A stretch of 64,000 nucleotides of DNA from positions 310,001 to 374,000 of the forward strand of contig NZ_CP087138.1 of the NCBI RefSeq assembly GCF_021650705.1, in the 5' to 3' direction. The stretch is from Pseudomonas sp. KNUC1026 (lineage in GTDB: Bacteria > Pseudomonadota > Gammaproteobacteria > Pseudomonadales > Pseudomonadaceae). The notes under the pieces were generated by a model. It did not search any database and was not told the origin of the DNA. It saw only the letters and a list, made by a program, of their open reading frames with translations. Both the position numbers and the translations under genes were made by a program. Within the stretch, counting starts at the first letter, position 1. Every line of letters begins with the position of its first letter. This document shows positions 8,958 to 17,855 of this stretch, in pieces.

Positions 8958-11738
8958 ATGACACCTATCAGCATTGGCTTGCAAAACGAGGTGGCCGCTC
9001 ACGGCCCGATGGATGGCGAGGTGGGCCTGCGCTTCGGCCCCTTCCTGCTTTACCCGCAACAGCAGGTGCTACTGCGGGACAACCAGCCCGTGGCACTGGG
9101 CAGCCGCGCATTGAGCCTGTTGGCAGCGCTGGCGACACGGCCGGGAGAACTGGTCGAGAAAAACGAGCTGCTGGCGCTGGTATGGCCACGCGCAGTGGTG
9201 GAGGAGTGCAACCTGCGCGCCCAGGTCGTAGCCCTGCGTCGGGCGCTGGGCGAGAGTGACGAGTTCAGCTATATCGTCACCGTGCCGGGGCGCGGCTATC
9301 GCTTCGTCGCCCCCGTGCATAACGCTTTGCCCGCCGCCCCACCGGCAGCGCTGCCGGCAGTGGCCGCGGCGCTGCCGAATGTGGCCACCCGGGTGATCGG
9401 CCGCGAAGGCGCGCTTCAAGCGCTGCGTGAGCAACTGCAACGGCGCCGTTTCGTCACCCTGATCGGCCCCGGGGGCGGCGGCAAGACCACGGCGGTGCTG
9501 GCGGTGGCCAACCAGGTCGCGCCGGGCTTCGAGCTGGGCGTGGCATTCGTTGACCTGGCGGCGGCGGTCAGCCGCCAGCAGGTGCAGGGCATGCTCGCCA
9601 ACGCATTGGGCGTCAGTGCACTGGGCGACCATCCGCTGCGCCAGCTCGGCCCGTCCGAAGGCCGGTTTCTGCTGGTGCTGGATAACTGCGAGCACGTGCT
9701 CGACGACCTGGCCGAAGCCATCGAGACCTTGCTCAATCAGGGGCCGCAATACCGCGTGCTGGTGGCCAGCCGTGAGCCTTTGCACGCGCAGGGCGAGTAC
9801 CTGCAAGCCCTTGGCCCGCTGGCAATGCCGCCGGCCGGCGAGCGGCTGACCCCGGCCCAGGCGCTGGCCTGGCCTGCCGTTGAGCTGTTCATCAAGCGCG
9901 TTGCCACCCACGACCCGGATTTCGTGCTGCAAGCCGCCGACATCGAGGCAGTGTGCTCGATCTGCCGCAAGCTCGACGGAAACGCCCTGGCCCTGGAGAT
10001 CGCTGCCGCCCGTGTGCGTACCTTTGGTGTACGCGAGCTGGTGAGCCTGCTCGACAGCAGCTTCCGCCTGCAGATGACCGGCCGGCGCACCGGGCTCGCT
10101 CGCCACCGCACCTTGAGCGCCACCCTGGATTGGACCTACGGCATGCTCAGCGCCCCTGAGCAGGCGCTGCTTCGCCAGCTCTCAGTGCTAAGCCCTGGCT
10201 TCAGCCTGGAAGCCGCCGGTGCGGTTGCCGACAGCGGCAGCCACGATCTGGCGCCTCTGCTGGAAAGCCTGGTGGGCAAATCCCTGCTCGGCGCCTTCGA
10301 GCACAGCCATGGCAAACGCTACAGCCTGCTCGAAACCACCCGGCTGTATGCCCACTACAAACTCGAAGAGGCGGGCGAAGCCGCGCGCATCGGCCTGCGC
10401 CACGCGCAATACATGCTCCAGCGCCTCGGCGAGGCACTGGCCTGCCTCGACCGTTTGAGCCCCGGCAAATGGCTGGGTTGTTACGGGCCTGAGATCGACA
10501 ACGTGCGCAATGCCCTGCAGTGGGCGTTCGCCGAGCAGGGTGATGGGCTGCTAGGCATCGAGCTCACCCTGCACAGCGCACCCTTGTGGCTGCGCCTGTC
10601 GCTGTTGGGCGAATGCCAGGGCTGGATCGAGCGCGGCCTGCTCGCGGCGAGCCTGGCAACCGGCGCCCGGCCCAAGGCGATGGTGTTGCAAACGTTCCGT
10701 GCCAGCATCCTGACCCTCACTCATGGCGGTGGCGCGGCGGTGCGCGAAGCCTGGCAGGCGGTGCTGGATGACGCCACTGCCCTGGGCGACAGCCAGCATC
10801 AGCTGCGCGCGCTGTGGGGCCTGTGGAACGACCGGGTCTGCTGCAACGACCCGGCGGCGGCCGTTGCGCTGGCCGACCAGTACGGCGCACTCAGCCAGCG
10901 TGAACAGGCGCTCGACCGGCAGTTGGTGGCCCGCCGCATGCAAGCGGTGCCGCGCTTCTACCTGGGTGACTTGGCCGGCGCACGCCAGGCCATCGGCGAA
11001 GCCCTCAGTTCGCACTTCGCCCCGCGCTCGCACATCATCGACCTGCACTTCGACCAGCGCCTCGCCGCACGCGCCCTTAAAGCCTTGATTCAACTGATCG
11101 AAGGCAACGGCGAGCAAGCCCAGGCCACCGTCGAGCAACTGGTGGGCGACGCCGTGAGCCTCAACCACCCGGCGACCTTGTGGTATTGCCTGTGCTACAG
11201 CGCGCTGCCGGTCAGCCTGATGCGTGGCCATGTCAGCACCGCGCGGCACTACCTGCGGCAGATGCAAAGCAGCATTGCCAGCCAGGAACTGCCGCTGTGG
11301 TGGCGCCATACCCAGTGTTTCGAATGCGTGGTAAGCCTGCGCGAACAGCACAGCGAAGCCATGCTGACGCGCCTGGGTGAGCTGCTGGCCACCTTGCGTG
11401 AGCAGCACAGCACGCCGCTGTACAGCCTGTTCGCCTGCGAATACGCGCAGGCACTGGGCGCCCAAGGCTTGCCGCAATGGGGCCTGGATGCGTTGGAACA
11501 GGCGCTTGAGCAAGTGCAGGCGCGTGGCGAAAACTGGTACCTGGCCGAGCTTTTGCGCGCCAAGGCGGCGCTGGTGCTGCAAGCCCAAGGTGGTGTGGCG
11601 ATGGCCGAGGCCCAGGCACTGCTGGCGCAAGCTAAGGCCGTGGCGCAAAGCCAGGGCGCACGCTTCTGGGAGCAGCGGGTGTGGTCGCTGGCGACCCGCG
11701 GTGACGCCTTGCCGCCGTTGGGCATCGCAGCCCACTGA
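8958..11738 (+). CDS. Winged-helix / NB-ARC-type ATPase / TPR transcriptional regulator
   Basis: A 926-residue regulator. Residues about 20-115 form an OmpR/PhoB-type winged helix (GSRALSLLAALATRPGELV, then YIVTVPGRGYRFVAPV). An ATPase module follows with Walker A GPGGGGKT near residue 170 and Walker B LLVLDNCEH near 240. The C-terminal half (about 480-920) is alpha-helical and TPR-like. Such signal-transduction ATPases bind DNA as cooperatively assembled direct-repeat readers. It converges on sctU with a 3-bp gap and is the only regulator inside the island, so it is the best candidate controller of the T3SS; that role is inference. No HrpL, HrpRS or TtsI homologue was seen. Confidence 0.85.
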   Translation: MTPISIGLQNEVAAHGPMDGEVGLRFGPFLLYPQQQVLLRDNQPVALGSRALSLLAALATRPGELVEKNELLALVWPRAVVEECNLRAQVVALRRALGESDEFSYIVTVPGRGYRFVAPVHNALPAAPPAALPAVAAALPNVATRVIGREGALQALREQLQRRRFVTLIGPGGGGKTTAVLAVANQVAPGFELGVAFVDLAAAVSRQQVQGMLANALGVSALGDHPLRQLGPSEGRFLLVLDNCEHVLDDLAEAIETLLNQGPQYRVLVASREPLHAQGEYLQALGPLAMPPAGERLTPAQALAWPAVELFIKRVATHDPDFVLQAADIEAVCSICRKLDGNALALEIAAARVRTFGVRELVSLLDSSFRLQMTGRRTGLARHRTLSATLDWTYGMLSAPEQALLRQLSVLSPGFSLEAAGAVADSGSHDLAPLLESLVGKSLLGAFEHSHGKRYSLLETTRLYAHYKLEEAGEAARIGLRHAQYMLQRLGEALACLDRLSPGKWLGCYGPEIDNVRNALQWAFAEQGDGLLGIELTLHSAPLWLRLSLLGECQGWIERGLLAASLATGARPKAMVLQTFRASILTLTHGGGAAVREAWQAVLDDATALGDSQHQLRALWGLWNDRVCCNDPAAAVALADQYGALSQREQALDRQLVARRMQAVPRFYLGDLAGARQAIGEALSSHFAPRSHIIDLHFDQRLAARALKALIQLIEGNGEQAQATVEQLVGDAVSLNHPATLWYCLCYSALPVSLMRGHVSTARHYLRQMQSSIASQELPLWWRHTQCFECVVSLREQHSEAMLTRLGELLATLREQHSTPLYSLFACEYAQALGAQGLPQWGLDALEQALEQVQARGENWYLAELLRAKAALVLQAQGGVAMAEAQALLAQAKAVAQSQGARFWEQRVWSLATRGDALPPLGIAAH

Positions 11739-11741
11739 GGG

Positions 11742-12788
11742 TCAGATCAGGCGCGCGGCGACGAGAATGTCGGCCACCGCCTGGAAGGTGTGTTCCGGCA
11801 CCGGCTCACCGGCGACAGTGCGGCGGGCGATTTCGGCCGCCAGCACCGGTGCGTGAACCTGCGGCACGCCCAGTGCCGCAGCCTGCTCCAGCATGGCGGG
11901 GCCTTCTTCCGGAGCTGCGCGGCACACCACCACCGGCACTGGCGTGTCGCCCCGCACATAGCGGATGCCGATCAGCCAGCCGCCCTCGCTGCCCAGCAGG
12001 ATCGAAGCCTGGCCGATGCCGGTGCGGCCGCTGGTAGCGCCCATCTCCTGGCGCTGCCGATTGCGTGCGCGCTTGATCAGCGGGTCGCCGTCCTGGTCCT
12101 TGCGCTCCCGTTTTTGCTCGGAGTGGGTCATCTTCATGTCGCGGTTGAACAGCCAGCGCTGCATCAGCACGTCGACGCCGCCCAGCAGCAGGAAGGCCGC
12201 GATCACCGTGAACATCAGCGGCTTGAGCACCAGGTAGAAGGTCGACTCGATGCAGCCCGGGCCGCAGCGTGACGATTCCATCAGCGCTTGCAGCGCGCCG
12301 CGGCCGATCACGTAGAACGCCACCGCCAGGCCGCCGACCTTGACCAGCCCCTTGAGAAACTCCACCAGGTTGCGCATGGCGAAGATCCGCTTGAAGCCCT
12401 CGGCCGGGTTGATGCGCTTGAACTCGGGCTTGATCGGCTCGCCGGAAAACACAAAGCCCTGCATGGTGGTCACGTTGGTCAGCACCACCGCGCCTACCGT
12501 CACCGCCACCACCGGCAGGGTCAGGCTCAGCAACAGGCTTTCGGCGGTCGCAAGCACCTGTGGCCACACCTGGGCGAACGGCTGCACGTAGATCTGCGCG
12601 GTCAGCTCCAGCAGCGCGCTCACCTGCGCCCGGGCGCGCGGTTCCACCACCGAAATGCACAAGGTACACAGCAGGATCACCACGCCTGAGACCATGTCCT
12701 GGCTTTTGGCGACCTGGCCCTTTTCGCGCGCTTCCTTGAGCTTTTTCTTGGTTGCCGGCTGGGATTTCTCTTCGCTGGTATCAGCCAT
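11742..12788 (-). CDS. sctU: SctU, T3SS export-gate switch protein lacking NPTH
   Basis: FlhB/YscU/RhcU family, 348 residues. It starts with the usual EEKSQPATKKKLKEAREKGQ cytoplasmic lead, then four membrane helices to about residue 205 and the cytoplasmic SctU-C domain, with GDPLIKRARNRQRQEM and GIRYVRGDTPVPVVV conserved. The autocleavage site NPTH, expected in TNPTHIAIGI, is replaced by SEGG at residues 267-270 (bases 11979-11990). The Asn/Pro that cyclise and cleave are therefore absent, and the protein should not self-process in the normal way. It is the last gene of the sctI-to-sctU run, 2 bp after sctT. Confidence 0.92.
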   Translation of the reverse strand: MADTSEEKSQPATKKKLKEAREKGQVAKSQDMVSGVVILLCTLCISVVEPRARAQVSALLELTAQIYVQPFAQVWPQVLATAESLLLSLTLPVVAVTVGAVVLTNVTTMQGFVFSGEPIKPEFKRINPAEGFKRIFAMRNLVEFLKGLVKVGGLAVAFYVIGRGALQALMESSRCGPGCIESTFYLVLKPLMFTVIAAFLLLGGVDVLMQRWLFNRDMKMTHSEQKRERKDQDGDPLIKRARNRQRQEMGATSGRTGIGQASILLGSEGGWLIGIRYVRGDTPVPVVVCRAAPEEGPAMLEQAAALGVPQVHAPVLAAEIARRTVAGEPVPEHTFQAVADILVAARLI

Positions 12789-12790
12789 GC

Positions 12791-13603
12791 TCAGCCCTCG
12801 CCGGCCAGGGTTTTCAGAAACTCGACGGTGGCGCGGAATTCACCGAGCTGGTCGAGCATCACCGGTATGAGGAAGGCGATGTACACCACCATCAGCAGGG
12901 TGAAGAACAGGTTCTTCACCGGCAGCGAGAGGTCGAAGATGTGGAAGTTCGAGGCCATGCGCGAGAGGTAGGCCAGCATCAGGTCTGTGGCCAGCAGCGC
13001 GATCACCAGCGGCGCGACCATCAACACCCCCACGTGCATCACCTGGTCGAGAATCGACAGCACCGCGGTGAGCGCATGCTCGGCGAAGATCGGCGTGAAG
13101 GCCATGGCCGGCCACAGCTGGTAGCTGTGGTAGTAGCCGTCGACCATCAGGATGAACCCGCCGGACATGAAAAACAGCGCCACGATGGTCACCACCAGCA
13201 ACGTGGCCATCACCCCCGACTCGTTCGAGCCCAGCGGGTCCACAAGCTGCGCCATGGTCGAGCCGCGCTGCAGGTCGACCAGCTCGCCGGCCACTTCGGC
13301 GGCCCAGAACGGGATGCCGAACAGCAGCCCCACCAGCACGCCGATGAGCATTTCCTTGATCAGCAGGCCGGCGATGAAAATGCTGCCGTGCTCGCTCAAG
13401 GCGGTGAAGCCTTCGTAGATCGGAAAGAACATCGGCACCGAGATCGCCACCGCCACACAGGCGCGCAGCATTCCGGTCAGGCCCAGCCGGTTGAAGGCCG
13501 GCGTCACCAGCACCAGCCCCGTGGCGCGGGCGCAGGCCAGAGCCGCAGAGCTGATCACCGGGTAGGCGACCTCGACGAAGGCGGTAGCGAACGCTGTGTC
13601 CAT
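12791..13603 (-). CDS. sctT: SctT, T3SS export apparatus membrane protein
   Basis: FliR/YscT/RhcT family, 270 residues, with multiple membrane helices. Conserved landmarks include an N-terminal LACARATGLVLVTPAFNRLG, the segment AAEVAGELVDLQRGSTMAQL, and VAPLVIALLATDLMLAYLSR near residue 200. With SctR and SctS it forms the helical export-gate entrance in the inner membrane. It lies 4 bp downstream of sctS and 2 bp upstream of sctU. Confidence 0.93.
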   Translation of the reverse strand: MDTAFATAFVEVAYPVISSAALACARATGLVLVTPAFNRLGLTGMLRACVAVAISVPMFFPIYEGFTALSEHGSIFIAGLLIKEMLIGVLVGLLFGIPFWAAEVAGELVDLQRGSTMAQLVDPLGSNESGVMATLLVVTIVALFFMSGGFILMVDGYYHSYQLWPAMAFTPIFAEHALTAVLSILDQVMHVGVLMVAPLVIALLATDLMLAYLSRMASNFHIFDLSLPVKNLFFTLLMVVYIAFLIPVMLDQLGEFRATVEFLKTLAGEG

Positions 13604-13607
13604 CGGC

Positions 13608-13877
13608 TCAGCGCGTCCACATCGGGAAGTTGTCCAGCACCTGGCCGCCCAGCTCCATGATCTGCCCGGCCAGCAACGGCCCGACGAACACCACCACCAG
13701 CAGCACCGCCACCAGTTTCACCACCTGCGGCAGGGTCTGGTCCTGGATCTGCGTGAGCGCCTGCAACAGGCCCACGCTCAGGCCGACGATGATCGCCACC
13801 CCCAGCGCTGGCGCCGACAGCAACAGCACGGTCATCAGCGCCTGTTTCATCGATGAGAGAAAGACATCCTGGCCCAT
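13608..13877 (-). CDS. sctS: SctS, T3SS export apparatus membrane protein
   Basis: FliQ/YscS/RhcS family, 89 residues, the normal size. Two membrane helices are visible (about residues 13-40 and 52-75), with the family motif GLSVGLLQALTQIQDQTLPQVVKL in between: GLSVGLLQA leads into TQIQDQTLPQ. It joins SctR and SctT in the export gate. Tightly packed between sctR and sctT. Confidence 0.93.
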   Translation of the reverse strand: MGQDVFLSSMKQALMTVLLLSAPALGVAIIVGLSVGLLQALTQIQDQTLPQVVKLVAVLLVVVFVGPLLAGQIMELGGQVLDNFPMWTR

Positions 13878-13881
13878 GGCT

Positions 13882-14535
13882 TCACCCGTAACTCAGAATC
13901 AGCCCGTGCATCAGCCGCGACCAGCCGCTGAGTGACACGAACAGGAAGATTTTCAACGGTATCGAGATCAAGGTCGGTGACACCATCGACATGCCCATGG
14001 CCATCAGCACGTTGGACACCAGCAGGTCCACCACCAGAAACGGAATGTAAAGCAGAAAGCCGATCTCGAAGGCGCGGGTGAGTTCGGAGCTGACGAATGC
14101 CGGGATCAGCACCACCAGGTCGTCGTCGCGCAGCTCGGCGCGCGCCTCAGGCGACCACACGGTTTCGGTCGCCTGCATGAAGAACCCGCGCTCGCTCTCG
14201 TTGGCAAAACGCGACAGATGCGCCTGCAACGGTGGGCGCAGCGCGCTGCCGAGTTCTTCGAGCTGCTGGGCGTTCTCGAACTTCAGCTCTCGGCCCTGCA
14301 CCTGGCGGTACATGTCGCCGATCAACGGGGTGGTTACGTATACCGAGAGGATCAGTGCGATGCCGTAGAGCACCAGGTTCGGCGGGGTCTGCTGCACGCC
14401 CAGGGCGTTGCGGATCAGGAACAGGACCACGGAGATCTTCAGAAAGCCGGTGAGGGTGACCACTGCCAGCGGGATCAGGCCGATGGTGGCAACGACCAGA
14501 ATGATCTCGATCAGGTTGGGCTGGTAGCCACTCAT
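13882..14535 (-). CDS. sctR: SctR, T3SS export apparatus membrane protein
   Basis: FliP/YscR/RhcR family, 217 residues. Hallmarks: the N-terminal helix LIPLAVVTLTGFLKISVVLF, RNALGVQQTPPNLVLYGIAL, and a C-terminal IPFLVVDLLVSNVLMAMGM block. Five SctR copies form the core of the export gate. It overlaps sctQ by 4 bp and is followed by sctS after 4 bp. Confidence 0.95.
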   Translation of the reverse strand: MSGYQPNLIEIILVVATIGLIPLAVVTLTGFLKISVVLFLIRNALGVQQTPPNLVLYGIALILSVYVTTPLIGDMYRQVQGRELKFENAQQLEELGSALRPPLQAHLSRFANESERGFFMQATETVWSPEARAELRDDDLVVLIPAFVSSELTRAFEIGFLLYIPFLVVDLLVSNVLMAMGMSMVSPTLISIPLKIFLFVSLSGWSRLMHGLILSYG

Positions 14536-15494
14536 AGGCTGGCAAAGCTCAGCACGCGAACGCCCAGGCCCTCGCCGATGCGGACCAGTTGGCCCTGGCC
14601 GATGCGCCGGCCGTTGACCACCAGTTCCACGCCGTCCTCGGCGCGGCTTTCCAGCGCCAGCACGCTGCCTTCGCCCAGCTCGCGCAGTTGCCCCAAGGTG
14701 AGGTCAAGGCGCCCGACCTGGCAGGTCAGGGTCAAATCCAGCTCATCGAGCGCGGCGTCCGGGCCGGCCAGTGCAGGGGTATCGCTCATGGGTGTCTCCA
14801 TACCAGGGGTCAAGGCGCCGGCGAGCCGCCAGCGCGTGTCGTCGCGTTCAACAGGGGCGCTGCGGCCGGCGCAATGCAGCGCCGGCTGGGTGTGGTCGAG
14901 CATCACCACATCGCCTGTGCGCAGGCTGCGCAACTCGGCGAGGGTCAGGCGCGTATGGGCAGCATTCACATGGGCTGGCAAAGCCAGGCCCGGCATTTGC
15001 GCGCGATGGGCGGGCCAGTGGGCGTCGATGGCGGTGGTCAACAGCCGGGCCGCACCCTGGCTCAGGTGCAACACCAAGGCCGCGCCGGGGCCTTCGCCCA
15101 GCGTCAGTTGCCAGTGCAGGCGCAGCCAGGTGTCGAACGGGTGCGCTGAAGTGACCTGGCACGCCTGCCCGATGATCGCTTCCAGCGGCTCGATCAGCGG
15201 CAACAGCGCTGCTTCCAGCAGCAGCTCGCCGGCCGCGTCCTCGGCCTTGGGCAGTGCATCGAGCCAGGCGCTGGGCAGCTCGGCGATCAGCGGGTATTCA
15301 CCCAGGCTCAGTTGAACGGCCGAAAGCGGCCCTGGCTCACCGGCACGGGCCTCCAGGCACAGCGGCTCGCCGCGCCATTGCCCGTGCCAGGGCACCCGGC
15401 GCCGGTGCAGGCTGGCCAGCACCGGCACATCGGCCGGTGCCAGCTGTTCCAGGCCATGCAACGGCAGTGGCAGGGTGGGCGGGCTGCAGGTCAT
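14532..15494 (-). CDS. sctQ: SctQ, T3SS cytoplasmic sorting-platform (C-ring) protein
   Basis: FliN/YscQ/RhcQ family, 320 residues. The C-terminal SPOA domain is clear (about residues 245-320): LDELDLTLTCQVGRLDLTLG, then LRELGEGSVLALE and GQLVRIGEGLGVRVL. The N-terminal two thirds are divergent, as usual. A shorter SPOA-only product from an internal start is known in relatives; an in-frame ATG for METPMSDTPALAG lies just before the SPOA domain and could serve it. Overlaps sctO and sctR by 4 bp each. Confidence 0.9.
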   Translation of the reverse strand: MTCSPPTLPLPLHGLEQLAPADVPVLASLHRRRVPWHGQWRGEPLCLEARAGEPGPLSAVQLSLGEYPLIAELPSAWLDALPKAEDAAGELLLEAALLPLIEPLEAIIGQACQVTSAHPFDTWLRLHWQLTLGEGPGAALVLHLSQGAARLLTTAIDAHWPAHRAQMPGLALPAHVNAAHTRLTLAELRSLRTGDVVMLDHTQPALHCAGRSAPVERDDTRWRLAGALTPGMETPMSDTPALAGPDAALDELDLTLTCQVGRLDLTLGQLRELGEGSVLALESRAEDGVELVVNGRRIGQGQLVRIGEGLGVRVLSFASL

Positions 15495-15958
15495 GGGCGC
15501 ACCTGCGGGCCGGGCAGTTCATCGTTGTCTTCGCGCCGCTCCTGCTCGAGCAGGTCGCGGCGCTGGCGGCGCTCCACCAGCAGGTCACAAGCCTCGAGCT
15601 GGCGCTGGCGGGCCAGGCGTTGCTGGCGCAGGGCGTCTTCTTCGCGCAGGTGAAAATCCAGGTGCTGATGCGCGGCATCCACCTCGCCGGTCAGGGCTTC
15701 ATCGCTTTGAGCCAATGCCTCGAGCTGTTCCTGAGCGGCTTGCCAGGCCCCGACCGACAGGCCCTCGCTGAAGCGCCCGAACACTTGCTCGGCGCGAGTT
15801 GCCAGGGCAGCGCGGTGGTCGTGCAGGCGCTGCTGCGCCTCGCTCAGTTGCGCATCGGCCTGCTCGCGCTGCTGGCGTTGGCCGGCCAGTTCCCGGGTGG
15901 CGCGCTCTTCACGCAGGGCGCGCAGTTGTTGCAGCTGGTTCAGTTGCCTTGCGTTCAT
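15491..15958 (-). CDS. sctO: SctO, T3SS ATPase-associated stalk protein
   Basis: A 155-residue protein that is almost entirely charged coiled coil (heptads of Q/R/E/L from about 1 to 145), the appearance of YscO/FliJ/RhcO (Y4yJ). FliJ-like proteins sit in the centre of the ATPase ring and link it to SctV. Sequence identity to family members is always low, so the call rests on length, coiled coil and position between sctN and sctQ, with ATGA overlaps on both sides. Confidence 0.82.
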   Translation of the reverse strand: MNARQLNQLQQLRALREERATRELAGQRQQREQADAQLSEAQQRLHDHRAALATRAEQVFGRFSEGLSVGAWQAAQEQLEALAQSDEALTGEVDAAHQHLDFHLREEDALRQQRLARQRQLEACDLLVERRQRRDLLEQERREDNDELPGPQVRP

Positions 15959-17277
15959 GCCAATACCTTGCGCAGGTGCTGCTGGGTTTGCGCAGCGTTT
16001 GAGGGTTCGTGGGCGCCCTGGCGCAGGAACGCCTCGATGGCGTCGGCGCGGGCTAGCGCCTGGTCGGCGAGCGGGTCGCTGCCGGCGGCGTATTCGCCCA
16101 CGCGCACGAGCATTTCGATGGCTTCATGGCGCGCCATCAGCTCGCGCACGCGGCGCGCCATGTCCAGGTGTTCGTTGGGCACAACGTGGTCCATCAGGCG
16201 GCTGCGGCTGCGCAGTACGTCGACGGCAGGGAAATGGTTGCGCTGCGCCAGCTCCGGGCTGAGCACGATGTGCCCATCTAGGATCGAGCGGGTTTCCTCG
16301 GCGACGGGGTCGTTGGCCACATCCCCTTCGGTGAGCACCGTGTACAGCGCGGTGATGCTGCCGGTGGCGCCGGGGCCGGCACGTTCGAGCAGGCGCGGCA
16401 GGGCGGAGAAGAACGACGGCGGATAGCCGCGCCGGGTCGGCGGTTCACCCACTGCCAGGCCCAGTTCGCGCTGGGCACGGGCGAAGCGGGTGAGGCTGTC
16501 CATCAGCAGCAGCACATGCTTGCCCTGGTCGCGGTGGTATTCGGCCACGGCGGTGGCGACGAACGCTGCGCGCACCCGTTCGGCCGCCGGGCGGTCGGAG
16601 GTGGCCACCACTGCCACGCTGCGCGCGCGGGCTTCGCGGCCCAATTGCACATCCAGCAGTTCGCGCACTTCGCGGCCGCGCTCGCCGATCAGGCCGATCA
16701 CGATCACCTCGGCGTCGGTGTGGCGCACGATGCTGGCCAGCAGTGACGATTTGCCCACCCCCGGCTCGCCGAAAATGCCCATGCGCTGGCCACGCGCGAG
16801 GGTCAGCAGGCCGTCGATGGCGCGCACGCCCAGGGTCATCGGCTGCTCGATCAACTGGCGGCTGAACGGGGCGGGCGGCTCGGCGTGCAGCGGGTAGCGC
16901 TCGAGCGCCGCCACCGGTGCATCGCCGTCGAGCCATTCGCCCATGGGGCTGATCACCCGGCCCAGTTGCGCCTGGCCCACCGGCACACCAAGGGCCTGGC
17001 CGGTGGCAGTGATCAAGGTGCGGCTGGAGAGGCCCTGCATGTCGCCGATGGGCGACAGGATCGCCTCGTCGTCCTCGAAACCGATGACCTCGGCCGCCAG
17101 CGTGCGGCCGCTGACCGGGTCGGACAAATGGCACAGCTCGCCAATGCTCACGCCGGCGACACTGGCGCGCAGCAGCACCCCGCGCAGGCTGCGCAGTGTG
17201 CCGCGCATTGGCCGGGGGCGGGCGGCCTCAAGGCGTGCCTGAAGGCGGCTGAAGGTGGCGTCCAAAGCGGTGCTCAT
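15955..17277 (-). CDS. sctN: SctN, T3SS ATPase
   Basis: F1-type export ATPase of 440 residues, homologous to FliI/YscN/RhcN. Walker A is GIFGEPGVGKSSLLASI near residue 175; a Walker B-like VLLLMDSLTRFARAQREL and GYPPSFFSALPRLLERAG follow. It unloads chaperones and unfolds substrates at the base of the injectisome, bound by SctL, SctO and the sorting platform. Overlaps sctL (17274-17277) and sctO (15955-15958) by 4 bp. Confidence 0.96.
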   Translation of the reverse strand: MSTALDATFSRLQARLEAARPRPMRGTLRSLRGVLLRASVAGVSIGELCHLSDPVSGRTLAAEVIGFEDDEAILSPIGDMQGLSSRTLITATGQALGVPVGQAQLGRVISPMGEWLDGDAPVAALERYPLHAEPPAPFSRQLIEQPMTLGVRAIDGLLTLARGQRMGIFGEPGVGKSSLLASIVRHTDAEVIVIGLIGERGREVRELLDVQLGREARARSVAVVATSDRPAAERVRAAFVATAVAEYHRDQGKHVLLLMDSLTRFARAQRELGLAVGEPPTRRGYPPSFFSALPRLLERAGPGATGSITALYTVLTEGDVANDPVAEETRSILDGHIVLSPELAQRNHFPAVDVLRSRSRLMDHVVPNEHLDMARRVRELMARHEAIEMLVRVGEYAAGSDPLADQALARADAIEAFLRQGAHEPSNAAQTQQHLRKVLA

Positions 17278-17855
17278 GGCGTGCCCTCATCGTTGGCGAA
17301 CGGCAGCAGCGCGCGGCGCAGTTGCGCCAGTTGCTCCTGCACGCCCAGCTCCACGGCGCCCTGGGCACTGGAGAGGCGCGCCTGGCCGGCGGTGAGTTGT
17401 TCGTCGGCCTCCACGTTCACCGCCAGGCCCGCCAGCGCTTCGCGGCTGCTGTCGACGGCATCGCGGGGTACGAACAGGGTCAGGGCCTGGTCCTGGCGAA
17501 AGCTGCCCAGTGCGGTGCGGGTCAGCGCTCGCAGGCGCTGCGGCTCGGGCAGTTCGCCGACCAGCTGGCGGGCGATGGCCAGTGCCAGGTCAGCCAGCGC
17601 GCCTTCCTGGCTGGCCAGCCATCGGTCGTGAGCCAGTTGTTGTTCGAGCATGGCCTGCGCCATCTGCGCGCGGCCTTGTGCAAGCCCTTGCTCCAGGCCT
17701 TCACGGCGAGCCTGCTGGCGCCAGAGCTCGGCGCTCTGGCGCATCTGGTCGGCTTCCCGGCGGGCGGCGTCGATAAAGGCAAAGCCGTCGATCCATTGCT
17801 CGGCCTGTTCGGCACGCAGGATGCGCGCGGCCGGGCGGGTGGGCAGCTCACTCAT
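17274..17855 (-). CDS. sctL: SctL, T3SS ATPase regulator (stator)
   Basis: FliH/YscL/NolV family, 193 residues. The N-terminal half is Ala/Gln/Arg-rich helix with repeated spacing as in FliH (REGLEQGLAQGRAQMAQAML), and the C-terminal half resembles the V/F-ATPase stator delta-like domain (ALAIARQLVGELPEPQRL). It tethers the ATPase to the sorting platform. Identified by motif style and by its position directly before sctN with a 4-bp overlap. Confidence 0.88.
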   Translation of the reverse strand: MSELPTRPAARILRAEQAEQWIDGFAFIDAARREADQMRQSAELWRQQARREGLEQGLAQGRAQMAQAMLEQQLAHDRWLASQEGALADLALAIARQLVGELPEPQRLRALTRTALGSFRQDQALTLFVPRDAVDSSREALAGLAVNVEADEQLTAGQARLSSAQGAVELGVQEQLAQLRRALLPFANDEGTP

